Below are positions 1 to 7,296 of a DNA stretch of 8,775 nucleotides, piece after piece. Source of the DNA: Bacteroidales bacterium. GTDB lineage: Bacteria > Bacteroidota > Bacteroidia > Bacteroidales > UBA932. How positions within the stretch are numbered: the stretch's first letter is position 1; each line of letters begins with the position of its first letter. Location: positions 1 to 8,775 of the forward strand of contig JAKSKC010000055.1 of the NCBI GenBank assembly GCA_024401945.1, in the 5' to 3' direction. The position numbers and the translations under genes are program-made. The notes under the pieces were generated by a model that was given only the letters and a program-made list of their open reading frames with translations, was not told the origin of the DNA and did not search any database.

Positions 1-1218
1 TATCTTCTTGAAGTCGTACTCTTCAGGATTTGCGACATAAGCCTTCGCCGCCTCGTAATCAGCCTCTGTGATATAGTGGCAGATGTTCTTGTAGTAGTTC
101 TGGGCTATGCCTCCGTTGATGTCCACCCTGCGTGGAGGAATCTTTCCGGCCTCGTTCTGAAGGTCCTTCAGGTAGAGAGGCTTTGCGTTGCCGAATGAAT
201 CCACGAACACCATGCACCCGGTCTCACCCTTCTTGAAGAGTTCGTATGCTCCCATAGCGAGCTCCGTGCAGTATGTGAGGTCGTATGCGATAGGGTCCTG
301 GCAGCGGACGTCGTATCCGATTTCGACCGGACGGGTCTTGATCTTCATTCCCTGCTTCTTGAATTCCTTCTCGAGAAGCTCGTTGAAGAGGACGGCCTTG
401 CTGATCTTTCCGAGTTCCGGATGTCCGTGCTCGTCGTATGTCATATGTACTCCGGTAGCCTTGATGTCCTCAGCCGCGAGATCGTGGAAAACTCCTTCAG
501 CCACTACTACGGTTCCGTAGTTGATGCCGAGGATCTTGCGCTTGATGATGGCGGAGATGGTGAGCTTGATGATCTTTTCAACGGTTATGTCCGTGTTGGA
601 GAACATCTCCGGGATGATAGTCATAGGACAATGGGTGGCTTCACCGATTCCGAGTGCAAGATGTCCTGCAGAGCGGCCCATCGCTGAGATGAGAAGCCAG
701 TTTCCGCTGGTGCGTGCATCCTCGTATATGGTCCTCGCGATGTGCGCTCCCTCGTCCTTTGCGGAGTTGAATCCGAAGGTAGGTGTGTTGTCAGGAAGAG
801 GCAGGTCGTTGTCTATGGTCTTTGGAACGTGGATGTTGCGGATAGGATATTTCTTCGCCTCGAGGAACTTGGCGATGCGGTTTGCCGTTGATGCCGTGTC
901 GTCACCGCCGACAGTAACCAGCAGCTTGACATTGTTGTCCTGGAAAAGCGGAAGGTTGAAATTCTTCTCGAAGTCTTCGTCCGTAGGTTTGAAACGGCTC
1001 ATCTCAAGATATGAACCACCACGGTTGAAATAGGCGTCAGCCTTGAAAAAGTCGAGATCCTCTGTGCGGGGATTCTTGCTGAAGAGGCCACTGTATCCGC
1101 CGTGCAGACCGATTACGCTGTATCCGCCTGCAAGGAAGGTCTTGGCAACAGAACAAACGACGGTGTTCATTCCCGGTGCGGGACCACCGCCACACAAAAT
1201 GATAATGGAATCTTTCAT
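1..1218 (-). CDS. pfp: 6-phosphofructokinase, probably pyrophosphate-dependent (C-terminal end missing)
   Basis: Phosphorylates fructose 6-phosphate to fructose 1,6-bisphosphate in cytoplasmic glycolysis. Translating the minus strand from ATG at 1218 gives 406 codons with no stop, so the gene runs off the left edge; since relatives are about 400-430 residues long, probably only a little is missing. Seen: the N-terminal loop GGGPAPG near residues 10-16, GGDD at 104-107, PKTIDND at 132-138 with the expected catalytic base D136, and MGRSAGH at 180-186. Established: ATP-dependent enzymes have Gly at the position of D107, and pyrophosphate-dependent ones have Asp there plus Lys in PKT (K133). The sequence therefore predicts use of PPi, which makes the step reversible and saves ATP. 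An in-frame TAG five codons upstream (1233-1231) and no other start codon between fix the start. It is divergent from ligA. A mixed-substrate enzyme remains possible; the family is certain, the phosphoryl donor is inferred. Confidence 0.93.
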   Translation of the reverse strand, partial: MKDSIIILCGGGPAPGMNTVVCSVAKTFLAGGYSVIGLHGGYSGLFSKNPRTEDLDFFKADAYFNRGGSYLEMSRFKPTDEDFEKNFNLPLFQDNNVKLLVTVGGDDTASTANRIAKFLEAKKYPIRNIHVPKTIDNDLPLPDNTPTFGFNSAKDEGAHIARTIYEDARTSGNWLLISAMGRSAGHLALGIGEATHCPMTIIPEMFSNTDITVEKIIKLTISAIIKRKILGINYGTVVVAEGVFHDLAAEDIKATGVHMTYDEHGHPELGKISKAVLFNELLEKEFKKQGMKIKTRPVEIGYDVRCQDPIAYDLTYCTELAMGAYELFKKGETGCMVFVDSFGNAKPLYLKDLQNEAGKIPPRRVDINGGIAQNYYKNICHYITEADYEAAKAYVANPEEYDFKKI

Positions 1219-1222
1219 AACG

Positions 1223-1253
1223 CAAAAGTACTATTTTTTCATCTTTCCAGCAA
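1223..1253 (-). promoter_or_regulatory. Bacteroidetes-type promoter for pfp
   Basis: On the minus strand a -7 box TACTTTTG lies at 1230-1223 and fits the Bacteroidetes consensus TAnnTTTG. A TTG lies 20 bases upstream (1253-1251), at the distance expected of the -33 element. Only four bases separate the -7 box from the pfp ATG, so the predicted transcription start falls at or within a few bases of the start codon. Inferred from motif and spacing only. Confidence 0.65.
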
Positions 1254-1263
1254 TAATATTTAG

Positions 1264-1271
1264 TATCTTTG
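1264..1271 (+). promoter_or_regulatory. Bacteroidetes-type -7 promoter box for the ligA-rel operon
   Basis: TATCTTTG matches the TAnnTTTG consensus of the Bacteroidetes primary sigma factor and ends six bases before the ligA ATG at 1278. The -33 element is weak: the T-rich tract at 1234-1240 is about 23 bases upstream and TTTC at 1244-1247 about 16, neither at the usual 19-21. The predicted 5' leader is at most a few bases long. The box lies inside the 59-bp intergenic region shared with the pfp promoter, so the two promoters face away from each other and their upstream elements overlap. Confidence 0.6.
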
Positions 1272-1277
1272 TAAGTT

Positions 1278-3338
1278 ATGATGGATAAAACGGAAGCCAT
1301 ACGCCGCGTTGCGGAACTGAGGGATATCCTGTGGGAGAACTCCCGGCTCTACTACGTGGAGAGCGCCCCTGTGATGAGCGATTTCGAGTATGACCATCTG
1401 ATGCGTGAACTTGAGGACCTCGAGAAGGCATACCCGGAACTCGCCACTCCCGACTCCCCTACCAGGAAGGTCGGTTCCGACCTCGGTGCGGAGCACGGCA
1501 GATTCCTCCGCAGGGTGCACCGCTATCCGATGCTTTCACTCGGGAACACCTATTCCATCTCCGAGATCGAAGAATTCTCGGCCCGCGCCGACAAGCTGGT
1601 CGATATGGACTTCAGCTACTGCTGCGAACTCAAGTTCGACGGCACCGCCATATGTCTGACATACAGGAACGGCAATCTGGTCCAGGCCCTTACCAGGGGC
1701 GACGGCGTTATGGGCGATGATGTGACGGAAAACGTGCGCCATATATCCAACGTTCCCCTGAAGCTCCACGGCAACTATCCCGAGGAATTCGAGATAAGGG
1801 GCGAGGTCCTTATGCCGTACGAGGCCTTCGACAGGCTGAATGCTGACAGGATACTCAACGAGGAACCTCCGTTCGCCAATCCGAGGAACGCCGCCTCCGG
1901 GTCGCTGAAGCTTCTGGACCCGTCCGAGGTGGCTGCAAGGGGGCTTGTATGCACGCTCTCTCATATACCGGCGCAGAGCCTTGATTTCACCACCCACGAC
2001 GAGGCGCTGTCCGCAGCGGCCTCCTGGGGCCTTCCCGTTTCGGACAGGAGACGTCTGTGCCGGAACATCGCCGGGATAAAGGATTACATAGAATACTGGG
2101 ACGTGCAGCGCAAGTCGCTTCCTTTCGCGACGGACGGCATAGTCATCAAGATAAACGAGATGGCCGCCCAGCGTGAACTCGGCTACACCGCCAAGTCTCC
2201 GCGTTGGGCCGTGGCCTTCAAGTTCAAGGCCGAGCAGGCCTGCACGAAGCTTCTTTCGATATCGTATCAGGTCGGCAGGACCGGGGCCGTGACCCCTGTC
2301 GCCAATCTCGAGCCCGTACTCCTGTCCGGCACCGTCATCAGGAGGGCGACCCTTAACAACGAGGACCAGATGAGGCTGCTCGATGTCAGGGTCGGGGATT
2401 ATGTCATCCTCGAGAAGGGAGGGGAAATAATCCCGAAGATAACGGAGGTCGACCTGGACAGAAGGGAACCCGGCCTGGAACGGCCTGCTTTCCCGACCCT
2501 ATGTCCTGACTGCGGCACTCCGCTGGTGCGCGAAGAGGATGAGGCCAGGAGCTTCTGCCCGAACACCGACGGCTGCCCGCAGCAGATAAAGGGCAAACTG
2601 CTCCATTTCATGAGCAGGAAGGCCATGAATATCCTCGCCGGCGAATCCACGGTCGAGCAGCTGTACAACCTTGGACTTGCACGCACTCCTGCGGACCTCT
2701 ATGACCTCACCCTGGCGCAGCTCCTCTCCCTCGAGGGATGGAAGGAGAAATCTGCCCGCAGGTTCAGGGATTCCCTGCTGGAATCCAGGAAAGCAAGTTT
2801 CCAGAGAGTGCTCTTCTCGCTCGGCATAAGGTATGTCGGCGAAACTACCGCAGCGACCCTGGCCGGGCATTTCGGCGACATCGATTCCATTATTGCCGCG
2901 GATGTGGACAAGCTGGTTGAAGTGAGGGACATAGGTGCGACTGTGGCACGCAGCGTGTATGAATATTTCAGGGACGCGGCGCATCTTGAACTTGTTTCAA
3001 GGCTCCGTTCCCACGGGCTTTCATTCTCCCTGGAGGCGGGAACCAGGCTCTCCGACAGCCTTGCCGGGAAGACGATTGTTATTAGCGGAAACTTTAGCGT
3101 CACTAGAGAAGAAATAAAGGAACTTATTGTAAACCACGGAGGTAAGAATAGTTCTTCCATTAGTTCAAAGACATCTTTCCTCCTGGCGGGCACGAATCCC
3201 GGACCGGAGAAGATGCGCAAATGCGAGGAGCTTGGGATAAGTGTCATCGGCGAAGATGAGTTCCGCAGGATAATTCCCGACACTCCCCTTTCCGGAGGCG
3301 GCGACCGGGATTTCGAACCTACACTGTTTGATTTTTAA
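1278..3338 (+). CDS. ligA: NAD-dependent DNA ligase LigA
   Basis: Seals nicks in DNA using NAD+, joining Okazaki fragments and finishing repair. The 686-residue protein has the full family architecture: an NAD-binding Ia region (Tyr pair at 25-26, MSDFEYD at 33-39), then the adenylation domain with the catalytic lysine K119 in CCELKFDG, TRGDG at 139-143, IRGEV around E176, TDGIVIKI with K291, and AFKF with K315. An OB-fold follows (about 318-400), then a four-cysteine zinc finger (C409, C412, C427, C433), helix-hairpin-helix repeats (about 440-580) and a C-terminal BRCT domain (about 590-666). A tail ends in PTLFDF. ATG at 1278 follows an in-frame TAA at 1272, so translation begins at 1278 or at the adjacent ATG at 1281. 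First gene of the rightward unit, with rel starting 8 bp after its stop. Oddities: a shortened GxG element in the first HhH and an AT-rich codon tract in the BRCT domain. Confidence 0.98.
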   Translation: MMDKTEAIRRVAELRDILWENSRLYYVESAPVMSDFEYDHLMRELEDLEKAYPELATPDSPTRKVGSDLGAEHGRFLRRVHRYPMLSLGNTYSISEIEEFSARADKLVDMDFSYCCELKFDGTAICLTYRNGNLVQALTRGDGVMGDDVTENVRHISNVPLKLHGNYPEEFEIRGEVLMPYEAFDRLNADRILNEEPPFANPRNAASGSLKLLDPSEVAARGLVCTLSHIPAQSLDFTTHDEALSAAASWGLPVSDRRRLCRNIAGIKDYIEYWDVQRKSLPFATDGIVIKINEMAAQRELGYTAKSPRWAVAFKFKAEQACTKLLSISYQVGRTGAVTPVANLEPVLLSGTVIRRATLNNEDQMRLLDVRVGDYVILEKGGEIIPKITEVDLDRREPGLERPAFPTLCPDCGTPLVREEDEARSFCPNTDGCPQQIKGKLLHFMSRKAMNILAGESTVEQLYNLGLARTPADLYDLTLAQLLSLEGWKEKSARRFRDSLLESRKASFQRVLFSLGIRYVGETTAATLAGHFGDIDSIIAADVDKLVEVRDIGATVARSVYEYFRDAAHLELVSRLRSHGLSFSLEAGTRLSDSLAGKTIVISGNFSVTREEIKELIVNHGGKNSSSISSKTSFLLAGTNPGPEKMRKCEELGISVIGEDEFRRIIPDTPLSGGGDRDFEPTLFDF

Positions 3339-3346
3339 TTGGAAAA

Positions 3347-5500
3347 ATGATATCAGGAGTTTTTGACAACAATGATCTGGAGATAATCAGAAAGGATTAT
3401 GAGGCCTTCCGTGTCCTCGCGAAGCAGCGTTGTGCCAATGACGAGGAGTTCCAGACGGTTGAACGGGCGTTCGAATTCGCCCGCTCGGCTCACAACAACG
3501 TCAGGAGACGTTCCGGCGAACCGTACATCATCCATCCCATAGCTGTCGCCAGCATAGTGGTTTCCGAGATAGGACTGGGTTACAAGTCCATCTGTGCCGC
3601 CCTGCTCCACGACGTCGTCGAGGATACTGACTTCACCGTAGGCGACATCAGCGAGGCCTTCGGCGAGAAGATAGCCTCCCTGGTGGACGGACTCACGAAG
3701 ATCAAGACCGTTCTCGACAATGAGGACAGGAATGAGCATACGACCACCCTCCAGGCAGAGAACTTCAGGAGAATCCTCCTCACCCTGAACGATGACGTCA
3801 GGGTTGTGCTCATAAAGCTGGCGGACAGGCTGCACAATTGCAGGACCATCGAATTCATGCCCGAGCACAAGAGGGACAAGATCCTGGCTGAGACGATGTA
3901 CATATTCATCCCGCTCGCCCACCGTCTGGGACTTTACGGGGTGAAATCTGAGATGGAGAACATCTGGCTCAAGTTCTCCGAACCTGAGGAATACAGGCGC
4001 ATCACGGAGAAGGTCAACGCCAGCGTGGAGGTCCGGAGCGCCCAGGTCGACCAGCTCATAGAGAATATTTCGGAGGTCCTTGAGAAGCACGATTTCAAGT
4101 TCAAGGTGCTCAAGAGGGTCAAGACTCCGTATTCGATATGGAGGAAGATGAACAACAAGCACGTCCCGTTCGACCAGATCTACGACCTGTACGCGGTGCG
4201 CATCATATACGAAACCAACGACAAGGACCCGGACAAGGAGAGGGAGCAGGCTTTCCTGATCTATTCCTATATCCTCTGCCTCTACACCTCGAAGGAATCC
4301 CGTTTCCGCAACTGGATCAGCCAGCCAAAGAGCAACGGGTACGAGGCCCTTCACTGCACCCTGATGGGGCCGGGAGGCGCCTGGGTGGAGGTGCAGATAC
4401 GTTCCAGGCGTATGGACGACATCGCCGAACGCGGTATCGCGGCGCACTGGAGCTACAAGCAGGAGGGTTATATCTCCGAGGAGGATACCGAGATGGACCA
4501 TTGGCTGAGCCGTGTCCAGCAGGTGCTCAACAGTTCGAATGTCAATGACCTCGGTCTTCTTGACATCATCCATACGGACCTTATCTCAAAAGATATCTTC
4601 GTATTTACCCCGAAGGGTGAACAGAAGAGGGTCCCTCTGGGTTCCACAGCTCTCGATTTCGCATATCTGATCCATTCGAAGATAGGTGATACGGCGACGG
4701 CGGCGAAGGTCAACATGAGGCTAGTGCCTCTCTCCCAGACCCTGAAGACCGGAGACCAGGTGGAGATAATCACAGACCCTGGCTCCCTCCCCAAGAAGGA
4801 GTGGCTCAAGTTCCTCAAGACCAGGCATTCGAGGGCACACGTGATAGATTATTTCAGAACCCGCAGGGACGAGATAATCAAAGAGGGTGAGAAACTCTAT
4901 TTCGATTATCTCAATGTCAGGGGCATAAAGGACTCGCGCCAGCTCCAGAGACAGTTCCAGGATTACGTGCAGATAAACGACCAGAACGAGGTATATTTCA
5001 AGGTAGGTCTCGGAATAATCGGTCCGGATGTCTTCAACATGATATTGGAGGATTCGCTTCCGTCACGACAGGTTGCCAAGGATGGCAAGAAATACGTTCT
5101 CGCGACCTGCTGCCATCCTCTTCCGGGAGACGCCGTGATGGGTATAATCGATGATGCGGGAGTAGTCCATATCCACAAGAAGACCTGCCCGAACCTTGAG
5201 ATAATGGGGACTAAATACGGCAACAGGCTTGTCCCTGCGGACTGGCCTGACCTTGACCACGATTTCAAGGCGCGTCTCGAGCTGACCGGCGTCGACCGTC
5301 TCGGGCTCCTCAATGAGATAACCCATTACATCTCCCTTACGATGGGAGTGAACATAAGGAGCATAAGCATCAGTACGAACAACGGTATCGTGGACGGTAA
5401 CATCGAGATGCTTGTCAGGGACAAGTCGGTTCTCACCACACTGATCTACGGTCTGATGAAGATCGACGGCATACAGGACGTAACAAGAGCTGAAGTATGA
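3347..5500 (+). CDS. rel: Bifunctional (p)ppGpp synthetase/hydrolase (RelA/SpoT family)
   Basis: Makes and degrades the alarmone (p)ppGpp in the stringent response, normally in contact with ribosomes. The 717-residue length is normal for long RSH proteins. The N-terminal HD hydrolase looks complete: R54, H63 in YIIHP, H88-D89 and E92-D93 in LLHDVVED, D160 and N164 in LADRLHN. The synthetase also looks complete: R257, K259, S263 and K267, catalytic D280 in YDLYAVR, K328/N330/Y332/H336 in PKSNGYEALH, and E348 in VEVQIR. The TGS domain (416 to about 476), a Cys/His region (C588, C589, H590, C614) and a C-terminal ACT domain (about 640-717) follow. Both activities are therefore predicted. The class motif RXKD reads R-F-R-N at 319-322: the basic residues are kept and Asp is replaced by Asn. 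Begins 8 bp after ligA behind an A-rich GGAAAA stretch; its TGA overlaps the next start codon as ATGA. A short charged stretch (NDKDPDKERE) follows the D280 region. Confidence 0.97.
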   Translation: MISGVFDNNDLEIIRKDYEAFRVLAKQRCANDEEFQTVERAFEFARSAHNNVRRRSGEPYIIHPIAVASIVVSEIGLGYKSICAALLHDVVEDTDFTVGDISEAFGEKIASLVDGLTKIKTVLDNEDRNEHTTTLQAENFRRILLTLNDDVRVVLIKLADRLHNCRTIEFMPEHKRDKILAETMYIFIPLAHRLGLYGVKSEMENIWLKFSEPEEYRRITEKVNASVEVRSAQVDQLIENISEVLEKHDFKFKVLKRVKTPYSIWRKMNNKHVPFDQIYDLYAVRIIYETNDKDPDKEREQAFLIYSYILCLYTSKESRFRNWISQPKSNGYEALHCTLMGPGGAWVEVQIRSRRMDDIAERGIAAHWSYKQEGYISEEDTEMDHWLSRVQQVLNSSNVNDLGLLDIIHTDLISKDIFVFTPKGEQKRVPLGSTALDFAYLIHSKIGDTATAAKVNMRLVPLSQTLKTGDQVEIITDPGSLPKKEWLKFLKTRHSRAHVIDYFRTRRDEIIKEGEKLYFDYLNVRGIKDSRQLQRQFQDYVQINDQNEVYFKVGLGIIGPDVFNMILEDSLPSRQVAKDGKKYVLATCCHPLPGDAVMGIIDDAGVVHIHKKTCPNLEIMGTKYGNRLVPADWPDLDHDFKARLELTGVDRLGLLNEITHYISLTMGVNIRSISISTNNGIVDGNIEMLVRDKSVLTTLIYGLMKIDGIQDVTRAEV

Positions 5501-7296
5501 TGAAGAAACTCCTCCCGGCCATAATCTGCGCCGCCATCTTCGGGCCGCTGCTCTTCATCCACTCCTGCGCGAACACCACACAGTCGCCGTCAGGAGGCCC
5601 CAAGGACACGATCCCGCCTGTGGTGACAGGGGTCATTCCGGCTTCAGGCACGATAGAAGTGCCTCTTGAGGGGATGTCGGTGGTAATCACCTTCAATGAA
5701 TACGTGACCATAAAGACTGCGACCAATATAGTTCTTTCACCTCCGCAGTCAAAGATGCCAAAGGCGAAGGTCCGCGGGAAATCCGTTGTCATCACCTTCG
5801 AGGAACCTCTGCTGGAGAACACCACATACACACTCGGGCTCAACAATGCCATAGCCGACAACAATGAGGGGAACATGTTCCCGGGCATCACCTATGTCTT
5901 CTCCACGGGCTCCCATATAGATTCCCTGTTCCTGACAGGAACGGTGCTCGACTACAAGACCCTCGACCCTGTCAAGGAGGCGACCGTCCTGCTGTACAAG
6001 GCTTCCGACGATTCTGTGGTCTTCAAGCAGAAACCTCTCGCCACTGTCAAGAGCGATGACTGGGGATTCTTCTGCATTCCTTTCCTCAAGGATACGCTTT
6101 ATCAGCTTTATGCGATCACAGACCCTACTAACAATTTTGTTTATGATCCTGAGACTGATAATATTGCCTTTATTGATACTCTGATCAGGCCGACGAGGAT
6201 GGTTGTGGATTCCCTGCCGGAACTGCAGAAATATGATATGAAGGATACAGTCTCCTGCAAGTCAAGGGAATCGGAATTCGACCTCATTCTCTACAAGGAA
6301 AGGGTTCACAAGCAGTACATCAAGAACAGCGGCAGAATCTCCCAGTATGGAGGTTTCGTCTCCTTCTCCGCCGCGGACGCCTGGATAGATTCCCTGTGGA
6401 TTGCAGGCTACGGCGCCGATGAGGTCATCACCCAGTTCAACCGGGAGAGGGACAGCCTGTTGTTCTGGGTCAACAGAAGAACGATGACTCCGGACACGAT
6501 GCACGTCTTCGTATCGTACAGGAAGACCGACTCACTGAACCGGATGAAACCGTTTCTGGAGCATCTCAAGCTCCTTGAAACAGGTTCGGACGGGAAGACC
6601 ATACTCAGGAGCAAGATCCGCAAGAAAAAGGAACTCAAGCACGAAGACACCATCTGCGTGTATACACTCGATGCCGTACCGGAGAACGTTGACAAGGACG
6701 GGATAAGCCTGACTTTCAAATATCCTATCATCCGCGAGGAGTTCGACAGCGTCGTCTTCAAGGCCAAGAATCCGAGGCAGCAGATGGAAACGGCCAAATT
6801 CACGTATTCGGTGGATGAATTCGACCTGCGGCATTATATCATCAGGCCAGGTGTGACCATGAAGGAAGGCTATGAGTATTCCATCCATATCCCTCAGGCA
6901 GCCTTCAGGGATATAACCGGGTACGTATGCGACTCGCTTGACAAGAAGTTCTCACTGCCTGACTCCAAGAAGCTCAGCACGCTTTTCCTGAAGCTGAGCG
7001 GCGTGGACTGCAGGTATCTTGTCGAACTTCTGGATTCAAAGAAGGCAAAGGTGCTGAGGTACTATGATGTTGACGCTGACACCGAACTGGATTTCCCTTA
7101 CCTGAAGGCCGGCGATTATGCGATAAGGATCACGGAGGACAGGAACAACAACTCCATAATAGATCCGGGAGTATATCTCGAGCACAGGCAGCCGGAGAAA
7201 GTGGTGTTCTTCGAACTCAAGGGTGTGCAGCTTATCAACATACCTGAAGCCACCGAGCTGACACAGGAGATTAATCTGAAAGAATTGTTCAAATGA
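5497..7296 (+). CDS. Ig-like (Big_5-type) domain lipoprotein, function unknown
   Basis: A predicted lipid-anchored envelope protein of 599 residues. The N-terminus has MMKK, a hydrophobic stretch (5-21) and a lipobox-like FIHSC with the acceptor Cys at C24; His at -2 is atypical. The residues after Cys are not an acidic export patch, so a periplasmic location is more likely than the cell surface (inference). SGGPKDTIPP (about 32-41) is a hallmark of a Bacteroidetes lipoprotein family that carries a bacterial Ig-like Big_5 domain, here about 40-137. A second beta-domain like carboxypeptidase-regulatory modules spans about 145-235 (DPTNNFVYD at 209-217). The middle, about 250-495, matches nothing I recognise. 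The C-terminal part holds a calcium-loop-like D-x-N-x-N-x-I-x-D-x-G at 548-558. The start overlaps rel by ATGA, and the stop overlaps the next gene in the same way, so it is probably translated with both. Biochemical role unknown. An AT-rich tract lies at 6124-6180. Confidence 0.85.
   Translation: MMKKLLPAIICAAIFGPLLFIHSCANTTQSPSGGPKDTIPPVVTGVIPASGTIEVPLEGMSVVITFNEYVTIKTATNIVLSPPQSKMPKAKVRGKSVVITFEEPLLENTTYTLGLNNAIADNNEGNMFPGITYVFSTGSHIDSLFLTGTVLDYKTLDPVKEATVLLYKASDDSVVFKQKPLATVKSDDWGFFCIPFLKDTLYQLYAITDPTNNFVYDPETDNIAFIDTLIRPTRMVVDSLPELQKYDMKDTVSCKSRESEFDLILYKERVHKQYIKNSGRISQYGGFVSFSAADAWIDSLWIAGYGADEVITQFNRERDSLLFWVNRRTMTPDTMHVFVSYRKTDSLNRMKPFLEHLKLLETGSDGKTILRSKIRKKKELKHEDTICVYTLDAVPENVDKDGISLTFKYPIIREEFDSVVFKAKNPRQQMETAKFTYSVDEFDLRHYIIRPGVTMKEGYEYSIHIPQAAFRDITGYVCDSLDKKFSLPDSKKLSTLFLKLSGVDCRYLVELLDSKKAKVLRYYDVDADTELDFPYLKAGDYAIRITEDRNNNSIIDPGVYLEHRQPEKVVFFELKGVQLINIPEATELTQEINLKELFK

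Noticed and set aside
188..1033. Plus-strand open frames of 88-170 codons at 188-520, 421-687 and 521-1033
   Set aside because: They are shadows of pfp, whose minus-strand frame is open across the whole segment and carries family motifs; the plus-strand translations have no recognisable features.
1037..1300. Short frames on both strands across the pfp/ligA intergenic region
   Set aside because: They overlap the ends of two certain genes in wrong frames and span the promoter boxes; no conserved feature supports a small protein.
3341..3346. GGAAAA before the rel ATG as a Shine-Dalgarno site
   Set aside because: GGA is too close to the ATG, and Bacteroidetes starts generally do not rely on Shine-Dalgarno pairing; it is better read as an A-rich leader.
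3336..3350. Possible terminator or separate promoter between ligA and rel
   Set aside because: The gap is only 8 bases, with no stem-loop and no TAnnTTTG box close to the start; the genes look co-transcribed.
3353..4573. A 406-codon open frame on the minus strand opposite rel
   Set aside because: It lies wholly antisense to the conserved HD and synthetase domains of Rel, has no recognisable domain or motif, and is explained by the codon bias of the sense strand leaving few antisense stops.
5433..5891. Minus-strand frame of 152 codons over the rel/lipoprotein junction
   Set aside because: It covers the end of the ACT domain, the lipoprotein signal and the Big_5 domain, all well supported on the plus strand.
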